From Ciona intestinalis (taxonomy: Eukaryota; Chordata; Ascidiacea; Phlebobranchia; Cionidae), in NCBI RefSeq assembly GCF_000224145.3, contig NC_020172.2, positions 2,773,557 through 2,837,556 of the forward strand: 64,000 nt of DNA, given 5' to 3'. The notes beneath the pieces are model-generated. The model was not told where the DNA came from and did no database searches. It saw nothing but the letters and a program-made list of their open reading frames with translations. Made by a program: the position numbers and the translations under genes. Positions 46,101 through 56,422 of this stretch are shown one piece after another. Position 1 is the first letter of the stretch; the number at the start of each line of letters is the position of its first letter.

Positions 46101-49100
46101 CAACCCAGTGGTCACTAATGGGTTATCCAAAATTATAAGCAGTACAAAAATATATATATAAAAAAATCTTAAATACTTTTACCATCTTAAACTTAGATTC
46201 AGACGGCGGTTGCTTTAAGGTCAGCGAGCCTGGTAGTTATCGTGGCAACAGAAACGTAACGACATCGGGTGAACCGTGCAAACATTGGAACCAGACTTCG
46301 TATAGGTACGTATAGGTAGTAGTACAAAAATAATCATTCTGAATCGATTTATATAGTATACTGTGGGGTAAGATGTAAAACCGCAAGCACCTAAATTCTA
46401 TGTTTTTCATCGTGTTTTAGTTAACAACGCTCTTTTAAAGTCATCTGCGGTTATGTAATTCTGTAAAAAATATTTTTTTTCCTAACAAATAGGACGAGAA
46501 AATAAAATAAAAAATGTACCGTCTTACCCCAACCTACTATATACACTGGTCTTGCCGTTATTGCGTTACTGTATTTTGAAAACCGTTGTATCCAAGAGTT
46601 TTAATTGCCATGTTATCTGAATTAATGTATACTGCTGGGACAACTTTTTTATTCTATTTTCTTTCCCATTTAGCAGTAAACCGTATCCTCACGACTCTCA
46701 TTGAAAATTTCAATTGTTTAAAACACGATCAAGGTATTAGAATAATATGTGCTAAAGGTGTCTCATCTCCCCCCAGCCTACTATATTAGTTACAAAAGAC
46801 CTGGTCTTACAAATAAAACATCGTCATAAAATATTTTTTATGTACAATCATGCGTTGCAATTTAAGTTATTATTTCACGCAGAAACAATACAAATTTTCC
46901 AAACCTGAACAACAATTATTGTCGGAATCCAAACCGATCAAGCGTCCCCTGGTGTTTTTCTGCACTCACGAATCGAAGTGAAACTTGCAACGTTAGCATA
47001 TGTAATACGGGTGAGTATACGGTTCCGCCATCTCCGTTTATAACCTATTAAGTACTTTATAACCAAGTATAGCAAAACTGATAATCTGGCACAAGGTGTA
47101 TGTACACCCGTGTTTTACGAATGTCGTTTTCTGGCCATGCGAGAATAAAGTATAGTAGTTATGGTAAGGATGGCCTCTATAGTCACAAGTTACCGTTGTG
47201 GACGTATATGTGTCCTTTGGCAAGACACTAACTGGTCCAACCCAGTGGTCACTAATGGATTGTTCCAATTATCAGCCATAAATTAAAATTAAAAAATTAA
47301 AAAGTTACATACGGGGTAAGTCGTAAGCGGCCACGAGGTGTGAAACAGAACACCGGTGTTATAACGAATTTCGTTGCCCCTCAAAGCGAAGATAAAACAA
47401 GTTATTCATTTACTTATTTCTTCTAGCGGCAACTTGGAGCGACTGGGCACCCTGGTCCGCATGTAGTAAATCATGCGGTGGAGGTTTACAGTTTAAATCC
47501 AAGTATTGTGTCGCGGGTACTTGGGGACAAGGAAACTGCAAAGGGCCATTTCTCAGTGCAAGACAATGCAACGGACACATATGCGGTAATTGGTTCTAAA
47601 TATAGGCAAGATTTTTTATTGTATGTGAAAGTAAAATGCATCTAACAAACGTATTAGTTAAAATTTTATTTTCAAACTTTTTTTTACTTAGAATAAACCC
47701 ATAAAAAAATTAACTTCGACGCGTTGTGGTGCAGCGACAGTAGTTATACCACAGCTGTTCTCGTTTAATCGTAGCAGCATTAAACATCGTTCCCAAGTCA
47801 TCTGGGCCAGAAGCCGTCTGCTAACCACTTTTCCATTGCGCCGTACTAGTTAATTTTTTTTCAAAAACCTTATCTACTTTTTTTTGTTTTTGTTCTACAT
47901 ATTTTTTAAGAATTTGCAATTAATTTTCTTTATTCTCGGTATTTCGTAATAAATCGAAATTCTCGATCTTTTATTCCAGATTACTCCGGAGGACCTCCCC
48001 CTCTTCCACTTAACTTTATTCCTAACCTTAGTTTTGTGAACGACACTGGATGCGTTGACCCAAAAAAACCTCAAACCTATAGAGGCATAGCCCGTACCAC
48101 TGTATCGGGGAAGACATGTCAGTTTTGGATGTCGCAATACCCAAACAAGATCGCTTACCCGTAAGTTGTATTACTAAACTTTCATTTTCTCATCCCATTT
48201 GGTAGCAAACAAAAACATTTAAAGAATTATATACCGTATCCCCACGACTCCCATAGACCGTTTTTAATTGTTTAAAACACGGACAGGATATTAGGATATT
48301 ATGGGTTAAAGGTGTCCCATGTTTTCCCGCCCTATACTATATTACTTCTTGTAATCACTCTTTTTTAACAGGGGAGCTTTGAAGGTTCGGTTACAGGGCT
48401 TGAGGGAAAACTACTGTCGTTCTACAAGCTCCAATATGTGGCCTGGGTGTTATCCAGCATCGTTTGGAGACAAATGGGAACCTTGTGCTATCCCTTTGTG
48501 TTCTCTAGGTAATGTAATATTTCTTGTATATAATACTGTAGGATAACATGAACACGTTGACATATAATATCCCATATTTCCGGATAGCGTGTTTATTACT
48601 CTTTTTTAGAGTTGTGAAGATACGGTTCTATATTCTTTAAATATTCATTGTTTACTGCCAAATGAAACGAGAAAATGAAAATTATCCCATCTTACTCCAA
48701 ACTACTATAACTGTAACTACAACACAATCGTTACAAATCGAGATATATGTTTAGTTTGTAAATTTTGTAGCGCTGTTCTGTATGGTTGAGGTCCTATATA
48801 CAGTTATGAAGCACGCCATGTAATAAGATTCATGGCATATATAGTTGGTGCATTGCTGTAACACAATAGGAATTTTGTCTAAGATAAGTGAGAACTTTGT
48901 TTATTGTAGAAACACTGATACCATAATTTGTTTAATGTTACATATGTGGTAACTCGTAAACGGGCACGACGGGTGTGAAACAAAACAACCATAATGAAAC
49001 TGCCGTTGCCTCGCCACGCGAGGATAAAATAAGTTTCAATCATTTATTTATTTATTAATTGTGTTACAGGTGCTGCTAGAATTGAAGAACCAGATTGTTA

Positions 49101-51047
49101 CTACGCTCGTGACCGTATGTCGTATCTTGGTACAGTAAACGTTACACGAAAAGGAGTTGCTTGTCAGAGATGGGATACATTTACACCTCATATGCATAAG
49201 TAGTAAGTCAGCATGGAAATTTATATGCACAGTCAGTAGTACTAATTTGAATGTCGTAGTTTTGAGACAGTTAAACCTAGATTGCAGTATTTTTTCGAGA
49301 TAACCAAATAAATGAATGACTTTTTTTTTTGCTCCTCGGTCACGATATCGAAGGTCATATAGTATTTAAAGCGAAAAGACAATTCGTGACAGGAAAACGA
49401 CATTCGTTGTTGTAAAACGCTAAGTGTGTAAAACAGTACATATAACCTACTCGATAAAAGGCGTGTTCGTTGCACCCTACAAGCAATGGTACTTTACGTG
49501 TATGTTAATGCGAAGGGAATCGTCCAACTATATGAGTGCTAGATTATGGCCAGATTTTTTATCACAATTCGCACAATTAACTTATTGTTACGGAAGCTTT
49601 GGTTATATATTATATATAGCCGCGGTAATTTTGAGTATGGCTGATATATAGTAGGGTGGGGGTAGATGGGACCGATTTTCATTCTACATTCACATCCAAT
49701 TTAGTAGTAAACAAAGAACATTCAAAGAATTATAAAACCGTAACCTCGCGAACCCGATGGACCATTGTTAATTGTTTAAAACACGATCATATATTTGGAT
49801 ATTATGTGCTAAAGGTGCTCCGGTCTTTCCCACCCTGCTATATAATATTTAACATTCTTGCACGTTTAAATTAGGTTTTCACTTCGTTTGGCATGATTGG
49901 AGATTTTCTATCTCAATGTACCTCAAAATTTTGAAAGCAGTTGATCAATATTGATAAGTTAATGTTATTTGAGAAACTTTAATTGCAGAGGGAAATTTTC
50001 CGCGTTTGGTCCAGTCGTTTCTCCCATTGAATACTTAACTTTATTTGGCAACTGCTGTTGCTGCTAAAAATTATATAATTTAAAAACTGCTTTTCTGGTA
50101 TAAAATCAATATTTTATATGTTTTAAATTATGTATATAGTAGGGTGGGCGAAGATGGGACACTTATTCGTTCCATTTTTTTCGTCCCATTTGGTAGTAAA
50201 CAAAAACACATTCAAAGAATTATAAAACCGTATCCTCACGTCTCGCATAGCCCGTTGTTATTGTTTAAAACACGATCAGGATATTTGGATGTTATGTGCT
50301 AAAGGTGCCCCATCTTCCCCCACAGTACTATATTAGGTATTTTAGATTTTTAAACTGCTTTGATATAAAATACGACGTATTCTTTATGGTAACTTAAAGC
50401 CTCACCATAAGTCTGGTCGTATAGTCTGATCGACAGATGAAACGATTTTGTTGGAATAAATCCTACATGTTATTTAATGCCAGAAGAGCGGTTTCAAATT
50501 AAATCTGCGTAGTTTTCCATGCTGTGGGAACTCCTAAGCATGCACGAGGTTTATGAAGCAGATCACCCGTGTTTTAATTACCGCCGTTGCCTCGCCACAA
50601 AGCATGAGTTTAAATGAGTTACATTCTTTCATTCATTCAAATATTACCATTTTAACCAAACAAGTAATAATATATTTGCCCTTGTCTTAAGACCCTTTTA
50701 AATTGCAAATTATATTATAGTAGTCTGAGCAAAGACGGGACCTCTTTAGCACATAATATACAAATATCCTGATAGTGTTTTAAACAATTAACAACGGTGT
50801 ATGGGAGTCGTACGGTTGCAGTTTTATTACTCTGTACATGTTCTTTGTTTACTACCATCTGATAATACATATCTTTATTCATTCATGTATTCATCCATAC
50901 TTTTATTTTTGCAGCATCGTACCTTTATACCGGTACCTAGGCGCCCACAATTACTGCCGTAACCCAGATTTAGATGCACGAGGTCCATGGTGTTTTACAA
51001 TGGACCACCACAGAAGAAAAGATTATTGCAAAGTACCCAGATGTTAA
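40102..51047 (+). CDS. Inactive astacin-like protein with kringles and TSP1 repeats (gene B)
   Basis: Divergent paralogue of gene A. 17 exons, 767 residues: 40102-40147, 40208-40327, 40709-40875, 41363-41504, 41821-41950, 42359-42580, 43012-43151, 43771-43876, 44048-44148, 44391-44540, 44808-44916, 46883-47010, 47427-47585, 47980-48160, 48372-48508, 49070-49202, 50915-51047. The repeated exons at 45299-45399, 45632-45781 and 46197-46305 are left out as probable assembly duplicates; they would add 120 residues in frame. The signal peptide is [15 protein letters not shown]. In the astacin domain the zinc/catalytic motif is [12 protein letters not shown] where gene A has [12 protein letters not shown]: all three His and the Glu are gone, so it cannot act as a zinc protease. 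The Met-turn SIMHF is kept. It lacks gene A's Cys-rich exon. The kringle and TSP1 order matches gene A, and the first kringle half is nearly identical. Confidence 0.91.
40375..40708 (+). mobile_element. SINE, gene B intron 2
   Basis: Head GGTTCGAGGCTCGAATCGGC, body with a threefold GAACACCTGTAGTATAACAA expansion (40577-40650), and a TTTCATTCATTCATACA tail that leads straight into the exon 3 acceptor at 40708. Confidence 0.75.
41045..41320 (+). mobile_element. SINE, gene B intron 3
   Basis: GGGTTCAAGGCTCGTCGTTG, GTCCTTGGGCAAGACATTTA, CAGTGGTCACTAATGGGTTG and a TTACATTCATTCATT tail. Confidence 0.8.
41612..41806 (+). mobile_element. Family-1 MITE, gene B intron 4
   Basis: TATAGTACTGGGGGGAGATG to CTATCTCTCCCACCCTACTA. 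It is followed by a TA run and the exon 5 acceptor. Confidence 0.85.
42045..42358 (+). mobile_element. Full-length tRNA-headed SINE, gene B intron 5
   Basis: The best complete copy. A box GCAAAGTGGTGAGCGCGCC; B box GGGTTCAAGGCTC; body blocks GTTCTTGGGCAAGACACTTT, CAGTGGCCACTAATACG, CACAAAGTAACATACATGG; tail ATTCATTCATTCAG. The terminal CAG of the tail is the splice acceptor of exon 6. Confidence 0.85.
42776..42948 (-). mobile_element. Family-1 MITE, gene B intron 6
   Basis: TAGGGTGGGAGAAGATGAGA to GTCTTCCCCACCCTACTA, with a small core deletion. Confidence 0.85.
43190..43410 (-). mobile_element. Family-1 MITE, gene B intron 7
   Basis: TAGTAGGGTGGTGAAAGATC left end and a worn right end. The core has a local duplication of the CTCACGACTTCC region. 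Confidence 0.7.
43474..43620 (+). mobile_element. Family-2 MITE fragment, gene B intron 7
   Basis: TACTGTGGTGTAACACGG start and GTTTACTACTAAATGGGACG block; the right end is missing. Confidence 0.55.
43917..44040 (+). mobile_element. Family-1 MITE cut off at gene B exon 9 acceptor
   Basis: TAGTAGGTGGGGGAGACGGG through GAGGATACAGTTTTATAATT, then the acceptor TTATTGTAG; the right third of the element is absent. Confidence 0.75.
44640..44780 (+). mobile_element. SINE fragment, gene B intron 10
   Basis: TTGTTGGCGTATGTTTCTTT and CCAGTGGTCACTAATGGGTT. The repeat of this region at 46015-46170 keeps a longer head (GGGTTCAAGGCTCGCCGCTG). Confidence 0.65.
44968..45153 (+). mobile_element. Family-2 MITE, gene B intron 11
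   Basis: TACTGTGGGGTAAGACG to CGTCTTACCCCAACCTACTA. The matching copy is at 46356-46541. Confidence 0.8.
45171..45220. other. Assembly gap, 50 N
   Basis: The left flank ends CTTGCCGTT, which recurs at 46551-46559 and runs on into unique sequence. The right flank starts inside the MITE also found at 43917-44040. Confidence 0.98.
45221..46559 (+). repeat. Second copy of gene B exons 9-11, likely allelic
   Basis: Repeats 43969-45170. Exon copies at 45299-45399, 45632-45781 and 46197-46305 have intact frames and the same splice sites, with few changes (for example CQEGG to CPEGG, YPDGG to YSDGG). One copy has ~130 extra bases of SINE sequence near 45900-46047. If real, the repeat would place a kringle half before a TSP1 half, which is structurally unlikely. 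Best read as the other haplotype. Confidence 0.85.
46625..46786 (-). mobile_element. Family-1 MITE, gene B, left end lost
   Basis: TTATTCTATTTTCTTTCCCA to ATCTCCCCCCAGCCTACTA. Confidence 0.75.
47060..47415 (+). mobile_element. Two SINE pieces, gene B intron 12
   Basis: A body fragment (47085-47150) is followed by a second copy (GTCCTTTGGCAAGACACTAA, CAGTGGTCACTAATGGATTG, GGTGTTATAACGAATTTCGT) with a TTATTCATTTACTTATTTC tail next to the exon 13 acceptor. Confidence 0.7.
48182..48340 (-). mobile_element. Family-1 MITE, gene B intron 14, left end lost
   Basis: TTCTCATCCCATTTGGTAGC to ATGTTTTCCCGCCCTATA. It fills most of the intron. Confidence 0.8.
48530..48710 (+). mobile_element. Family-2 MITE, gene B intron 15
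   Basis: TACTGTAGGATAACATGAAC to CCATCTTACTCCAAACTACTA. Confidence 0.75.
48945..49062 (+). mobile_element. SINE lower body, gene B intron 15
   Basis: CATATGTGGTAACTCGTAAA through CGCGAGGATAAAATAAGTTT and a CATTTATTTATTTATT tail leading to the exon 16 acceptor. Confidence 0.75.
49650..49842 (-). mobile_element. Family-1 MITE, gene B intron 16 (a)
   Basis: TAGTAGGGTGGGGGTAGATG to GGTCTTTCCCACCCTGCTA. Confidence 0.85.
50135..50330 (-). mobile_element. Family-1 MITE, gene B intron 16 (b)
   Basis: TAGTAGGGTGGGCGAAGATG to CATCTTCCCCCACAGTACTA; near full length. Confidence 0.85.
50525..50640 (+). mobile_element. SINE lower body, gene B intron 16
   Basis: GCATGCACGAGGTTTATGAA, TCACCCGTGTTTTAATTACC and a TTACATTCTTTCATTCATTC tail. 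Confidence 0.65.
50719..50865 (+). mobile_element. Family-1 MITE, gene B intron 16 (c), right end lost
   Basis: TAGTAGTCTGAGCAAAGACG to TTCTTTGTTTACTACCA. Confidence 0.75.
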
Positions 51048-52453
51048 TATTACAGTATCGTATTCAAATTTTCTGTACAGCAAAAACGCAGACGCAGTTG
51101 TTATTTTAAACTTTTGTAAGTTCTTAAGTGTTATATTGAATAGCAGAAATTGGACAGCGGTCTGTTTTACTAATTTTTAAAACAAGTATCATGCTATACT
51201 TTCGTTTTTATAAAAAATGTGATCTTGTCAAATCGCATGCGCCTATAGTTATAGCACTGTTTAAAAAGATTTCTTTATTCCAGTTTCAGAACTGCTGTAT
51301 GTATACAATCGGTGCAGTTTTATAATCCCTAAAAAAATATTACAGTCTGCAGACTGCAGTCTTATGTTACTAGTACGAATAGTTATCGTACAAATGTGAA
51401 ATATAAATTAACTTATATAGTAAAACGTTCATTGTGCAAAAGAGATCAATAAGCATATATAGGTATATGTAGCAAAGTGGGGTAAGACGGGACAACTTTG
51501 GCACACAATGTCCAAATATCCTGTCTGTTTTAAACAATAAACAACGGTCTATATGGTAGTCGTGAGCATACGGTTTTATAATTCTTTAAATGTTCTTTAT
51601 TTAATACCAAATGGGACGAGAAAATGGATTGAAAATGTGTCCCATCTTTTCTTACTCTACTATATAGTAGGTTGGGGGAAGATGGGACACCTTTAGCACC
51701 CAATATCCTAATATCCTGGTCGTGTTTTAAACAATTAACAACGGTCATGAAAGTCGCGAGGACAAGGTTTTATAATTCTTTGAGTGTTCTTTGTTAACTA
51801 CCAAAATGTACGAGAAAATAGAATGAAAAGGTGTCCCATCTTCCCCCATCCTCCTATATAAATGAAACACAATTATATTCTTTTGTTCATATTATACATG
51901 GAAGAGTTTTTTTTTTATAAAATTACGCTATAAACTCTTGGAAATTCAGTTGGCTTTTCAGTCCAACTGAAATCCAGTCAAATTGATTTAAATCCGCAAC
52001 AAATACGCTGCAATTTTAGCAACCAGTGCCAAACGGGCAGCAGTAGATAAGTGATCGATTTTATGTGTACGCCGTTCTGCTGGTGGTAGCTGTAGCCGTT
52101 TAAAAAACGCTTTCCAACAGATTTTATCTGGTGCTCAAATAACATTGTTGGTTATTTGGTTAATGGATTAAATACCTAATCTACCGATTGTAGATAGGTT
52201 TTTTTAAATAGATGTTTAGTTAACGAGAGAAATGAGGTTATTTGTTTGTGTACCGAGATGGCTAAGAATAGTAAGCAAGCATAGTTAAGTGTTTGTGTGA
52301 AGCGAGTCGACCCCGCGCTCTCTTAATATAGCAAGCGTTTTATCTTCTCATGTTTCCGGGGCATTGGATTGCTTTTAGTTGCAGCTATAAACACCCCGCA
52401 TTGTAGTAAGGCGGTAGGCAGGCCTATAGCAACTCGACCGCAGAAGTAGAAAC
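51048..52453. other. Spacer between gene B and GPCR 1
   Basis: Holds the gene B 3' UTR and two MITEs in tandem (51475-51857). No other exon seen. A TATAAA at 52386-52391, 63 bases before the GPCR 1 start codon, is a plausible core promoter element. Confidence 0.5.
51475..51857 (+). mobile_element. Tandem pair of family-1 MITEs
   Basis: 51475-51664 ends CTACTATA and the second copy, 51665-51857, starts TAGTAGGTTGGGGGAAGATG. Both have the same orientation and share a TATA junction, which fits insertion of one copy into the TA target at the end of the other. Confidence 0.85.
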
Positions 52454-55328
52454 ATGAATGCAACTGTTGAGAATGGGATTGAAGTGTTGCTGACAGAAAG
52501 TAAGTAAAATATAAAAAATATGAATAAACATGAACAAAACTATATTGTTGCCCGCTATATGAGGATAAATAAATATGAACAAATAAATAAATAAATGATG
52601 AAAAATATAAATAAATGTAACTTATTTATCCGCATATAGCGGGCAACAATATAGTTGTTGGTGTCTGTACACAGTATCCGAAATACGTCCGTTTTGTCCG
52701 AATTTCGTGCCGCATGCAGAATTCGAATACGGCGCGAAAAATGACTACTGTGTACATAGATATCCGACAAAATATTTCCTCCGAATCGTATACGAATTCG
52801 TAACCCCGGATACTGTGTACATCCATCTTAACACGGACGTTCTGTTTCATACACCTCGTGTACGCTTACGAGTAACAACACATTTAACTTAATAGCAGAA
52901 CCAACATACAAAAATAAATCCCCTTTATTAACATGTGTTGTAATTGCAGTGACATAGATATTCTATTAGCACATAATTCCCAATATTTTCTGGCCATATG
53001 TTTTAACAATCAACAACAGTTATTTTAAAACTCACGAAGATTCGTTATATAATTCGGTAAAACTTGTTGTTTATTACCAAACTTGACAATAAAATAGAAT
53101 AAAAACATAGATAATTTGACCCCAACCTACTTTACACTCATTGTTTACCATTCATTGTTTCAGCGCATGATCCTTCATTCGCAGTCAAAATGTCAATCTC
53201 CGTGGCAGTTGGATTTTTTTTTGTTTTCGGTTCCACCGGGAGTTTCTGCACCATTGTAGTGATACTTAGCAACAAAAGCTTGCACACAATTGCCAACTTC
53301 TTCATATTGAGCCTGTGTGTATCTGACCTTACTTCTGCACTCGTGTGTTCCCCTCTATGGTTGTATAGAAGGACATGGGGTTACAATAGATGGCAATGGG
53401 GAGAGTTTTTATGTAAGTATCTCTCTCTCTCTCAGAACACCCGTGTCACAACGAGTGTTGTTACTCCGCCATAAATAAGTTACACCGATTTAATATTATT
53501 TATCATTATAAAATTTGTATCAAAAATTTTCTATCCTTTTTAATAGGCAAATTCTATTGGGTGAGCGACTTAGCAACAAGCTATGTTACTTCAATGCACA
53601 TTCTTTCCTTCGCCGCATTGAGGTTTATAGCAGTAAGACGACCTTTCCAAATCTCGTCAATCTCAAAACGTGTGACTCTAATGTATATAACCTCCTTATG
53701 GCTGTTAGCCTTGGTACTTGCTTTACCGCTTGGGTTTTTCATGGGGGTGCAGTATGACAGGGGTAAGTTCGTCTCTAAACTGTAAAAAATAGCAAATAAG
53801 GTTAGCATATTACTGTGGGGTAAGATGGATACTGAGTATAATGTCATATATTTTCGGATCGTATTTTTAAGAATTCATGTTCTTTTGGAGTCGTAGGAAT
53901 ACGGTTATATAATTCTTTGAATTTTTTTGTTTGCTACTCTTTTGTTTATTTTTTTGCATACTTTTTGTTTGCTTTTTTGTTTGATACTTTAAAAGAATGA
54001 AAACGTTAACCGACTAACCACAAGCTACTATGTTCATATAAAAATATATTTTCAATGCGTTAAGTAAGTGTGGGTATAACATATAAGCTTTATTACATAA
54101 CGCTAGTGTTCCTGCCCAGGCGTAGAAACTTAGATATAGTAAGGTGGGGGAAGATGGGACAACTTTTCGTTCTATCTTCTCGTCCCATTTGATAGTAAAC
54201 AAAGAATAATTAAAGAATTACAAAACCGTATCCTCACGACTCCCATGGACCGCTATTATTTGTTCAAAACATCAGTATATTTGGGTATATGTGCTAAAGG
54301 TGTCCCATTTTCCCCATCCTACTATACAACAAAACTTTTTTACCAGAAAACAATTTCACAAAATTATTTTATTTCCCTATATTTTAGCCACTCACTCAGT
54401 TGGGGATTCTTGGCCCTCATGTTCCATGTTAAACGACAACAAGGGCGGGTGCTGTGTGTCCAACTACAGCGTTTATTTCTCTATCATCAACCCCCTTATG
54501 TTCTATGTTCCAGAAGTTATAATAATCATACTCTCGGCAACGATTATTTTCACTTTGTTGAAGAAGCGACGGTAAGCGAGGACACGTAGTGTAAACACGA
54601 TAACAGGTGTATTGGGTCACTGCGGTTTAAATTATTGAATTTAATAATATTGATAGGTCGCCTGTACTGTGTCGTAAAATGAATACTGCTTTTATACCGA
54701 ATGCTTGATACATATTTACATAATGTGTTAGATATTGGATTGAATGTACAGTGGGATTATGTTTGGATATTTAAATCATTAGTCTGGTGTGCTTTTTGGT
54801 ACCTAAACACAGGACAAAAGAAAAATGCATTTATCAAATTGAGAGTAAATCGAAATTATTTAAAACAGGTGGAGACGTCGTTTTATAGCGAGGAAGAAAA
54901 ACACGTCTGTATTTGCGTCAAAGCCGATTCCTAGTGTGGAAGATGCAGCAGTTAATGTGGGAGCAGTGAGTAACGTAATTCAAACTGCAATCACACCGGT
55001 CACGCATAGGTTTCGGGGTCTCTTCATACGTCAAAGCAGTGTGCCGGACTCAGTTACTCAAATGGAGAAATCTACATTTGTTCAGCTTACGCTTATAGTC
55101 GTGTCTTTTATGATTGGGTATATTCCTTTCACAGTTTACTGTGTATGGGCTTCTACTACGCCAGAAGAAGCAAAGGGCAATAGCACAGATTATTGGTTCG
55201 GTGCAGTTTCTTACCTCTGCCTGAGATTTAGTGAGTGTTTAAATCCGATAGTTTACCTCCTGGGGTCTTCTGCTCTCAGAGACGCAACGAAACAGCTTTT
55301 TCAAAAGTTCAAATGCACGAAAAATTAA
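52454..55328 (+). CDS. Orphan class A G-protein-coupled receptor 1
   Basis: Seven-helix plasma-membrane receptor; ligand not recognisable. Five exons, 384 residues: 52454-52499, 53164-53412, 53547-53762, 54388-54571, 54869-55328. The N terminus is short, with a glycosylation site (NAT). TM2 carries Asp2.50 (LCVSDL), and the conserved Cys pair is GEFLC at TM3 and the ECL2 region KGGCC. The TM3 end is LRFIAVRRP, so the usual Asp/Glu-Arg-Tyr is Leu-Arg-Phe: Arg3.50 is kept and the acidic residue lost. TM6 has FMIGYIP, with the Pro but not the common Cys-Trp. TM7 is NPIVY. The third loop is moderately long and basic (WRRRFIARKK). Tandem paralogue of the next gene with the same five-exon structure and intron phases. 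Confidence 0.9.
52541..52900. mobile_element. SINE tails in a hairpin, with an inserted fold-back element
   Basis: About 33 bases around TATTGTTGCCCGCTATATGA (52541-52575) recur inverted at 52620-52655, forming a palindrome of two SINE tails. The right-hand SINE body is then interrupted at 52666 and resumes at about 52828 (TTAACACGGACGTTCTGTTT). Confidence 0.7.
52666..52821. mobile_element. Small fold-back element, unrelated to the other MITEs
   Basis: A 156-base insertion with 15-base perfect inverted ends TGTACACAGTATCCG / CGGATACTGTGTACA. Inside is a further copy of the end motif (CTGTGTACATAGATATCCG) and a CG-rich internal dyad around TTCGTGCCGCATGCAGAATTCG. No coding potential. Confidence 0.7.
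52935..53135 (+). mobile_element. Worn family-2 MITE, GPCR 1 intron 1
   Basis: TTAGCACATAATTCCCAATA block and a GACCCCAACCTACTTTA end. Confidence 0.6.
53812..54030 (+). mobile_element. Family-2 MITE, GPCR 1 intron 3
   Basis: TACTGTGGGGTAAGATGGAT start and CACAAGCTACTATG end, with a TTTTTTGTTTGC-rich expansion inside. Confidence 0.65.
54134..54325 (-). mobile_element. Family-1 MITE, GPCR 1 intron 3
   Basis: TATAGTAAGGTGGGGGAAGA to CATTTTCCCCATCCTACTA. Confidence 0.85.
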
Positions 55329-56422
55329 CCAGAGTTTAAAATTTATATGAAAGAACTGAACTTTATCGTTTCATCATTTAGTTAAAACGCTCTGAGATGT
55401 ACATTTTGAGATTCAATTATTTATTCAGTTTAATTTTTTCCCTGATTCTATATCAGTATCTTGCTAAAAATTCACTGTACGTCAAGAAATATTTAGAAAC
55501 GGAACCAACAACGGCATTCTGGAACGGGAGAATGGCCTATAGCAACGCTGGCATTATCTACCCCTGTTATTTGGCATCGCCTATTGGTCTCAACTCAGCA
55601 TGCCTTTTAAAAGTTCACGTTCCCACCACTCAAAAGAATGTGTAACCTATTTTCTTTGAACTATGATGTCAAAGCCGATGCCTTTAGCCCATACTGACCT
55701 TATACTTGCGTTTGGACATTGCGGGAAATTTCTGTTGTCCATTTTTTGTTTTCCAGTTGTTTTTCGCACTGTACGTAATACACCTCACAGATAATTTATT
55801 ACGTACCGGATGTGTCACTTTTGGGTCGATATTTTCCGCTTCTCGTTCGAATCGTAATGTTGGTATGTAAACATACTATGACGTCATTACACGCGATCGC
55901 TATATTGCGTCACACATGGCAAGCTAGAGTGACCTCGCTTAATTTGTGTTAAAACCCCGCGGGAGGAGCGCTTATCAACAACGGTGGCGAGCATTCTTTA
56001 ATTACCGTAACTCGTGCTAATTCGACACAGTTGCGTTTAGTTTGTCAACGCTGGTAGTAAAGCGACCGCAGTATACAGCAGTTTTTAAGCGAGGTATCTT
56101 TTTTCGGTATTATTTGTTTTATGAGTCAAAATATTTGAGATTTTTTACCAGAATTTTCGTCCAGTTACCCGAAAAGTCCCGTATACGGTGGACAGGTGCC
56201 TGTTACCGTCCAGGAATAAACAAACAGGCATGTGTAAGCATAAGCCACAATCTTACTGCTATGTTTACCAATCGTAAAAAGGCAAGTTCTCAAAACCCAC
56301 TACGTCACCTTTAGATAGTAGAATTTGAACTCTGTTTTTTTTCAGTCTCATTTCAGCTGATTCTGGGTCCGTGTATTTCTTGTATGTAGGGAACATTGTA
56401 GCTGTTAATATCTGTGCTTAAA
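55329..56422. other. Spacer between the two GPCR genes
   Basis: GPCR 1 3' UTR and the upstream region of GPCR 2. Open frames here show no family signal. A somewhat GC-richer stretch at 55880-56080 could be regulatory. Confidence 0.4.

Noticed and set aside
44391-46305. Gene B as a longer protein with twice as many TSP1/kringle halves
   Set aside because: In frame, but the second set lies across a 50-N gap and looks allelic; it would place a kringle half before a TSP1 half.
55397-55645. 82-codon frame after GPCR 1
   Set aside because: No family resemblance and it lies in the probable 3' UTR.
56042-56314. 90-codon frame upstream of GPCR 2
   Set aside because: Composition looks random and there is no splice context; probably promoter or spacer.
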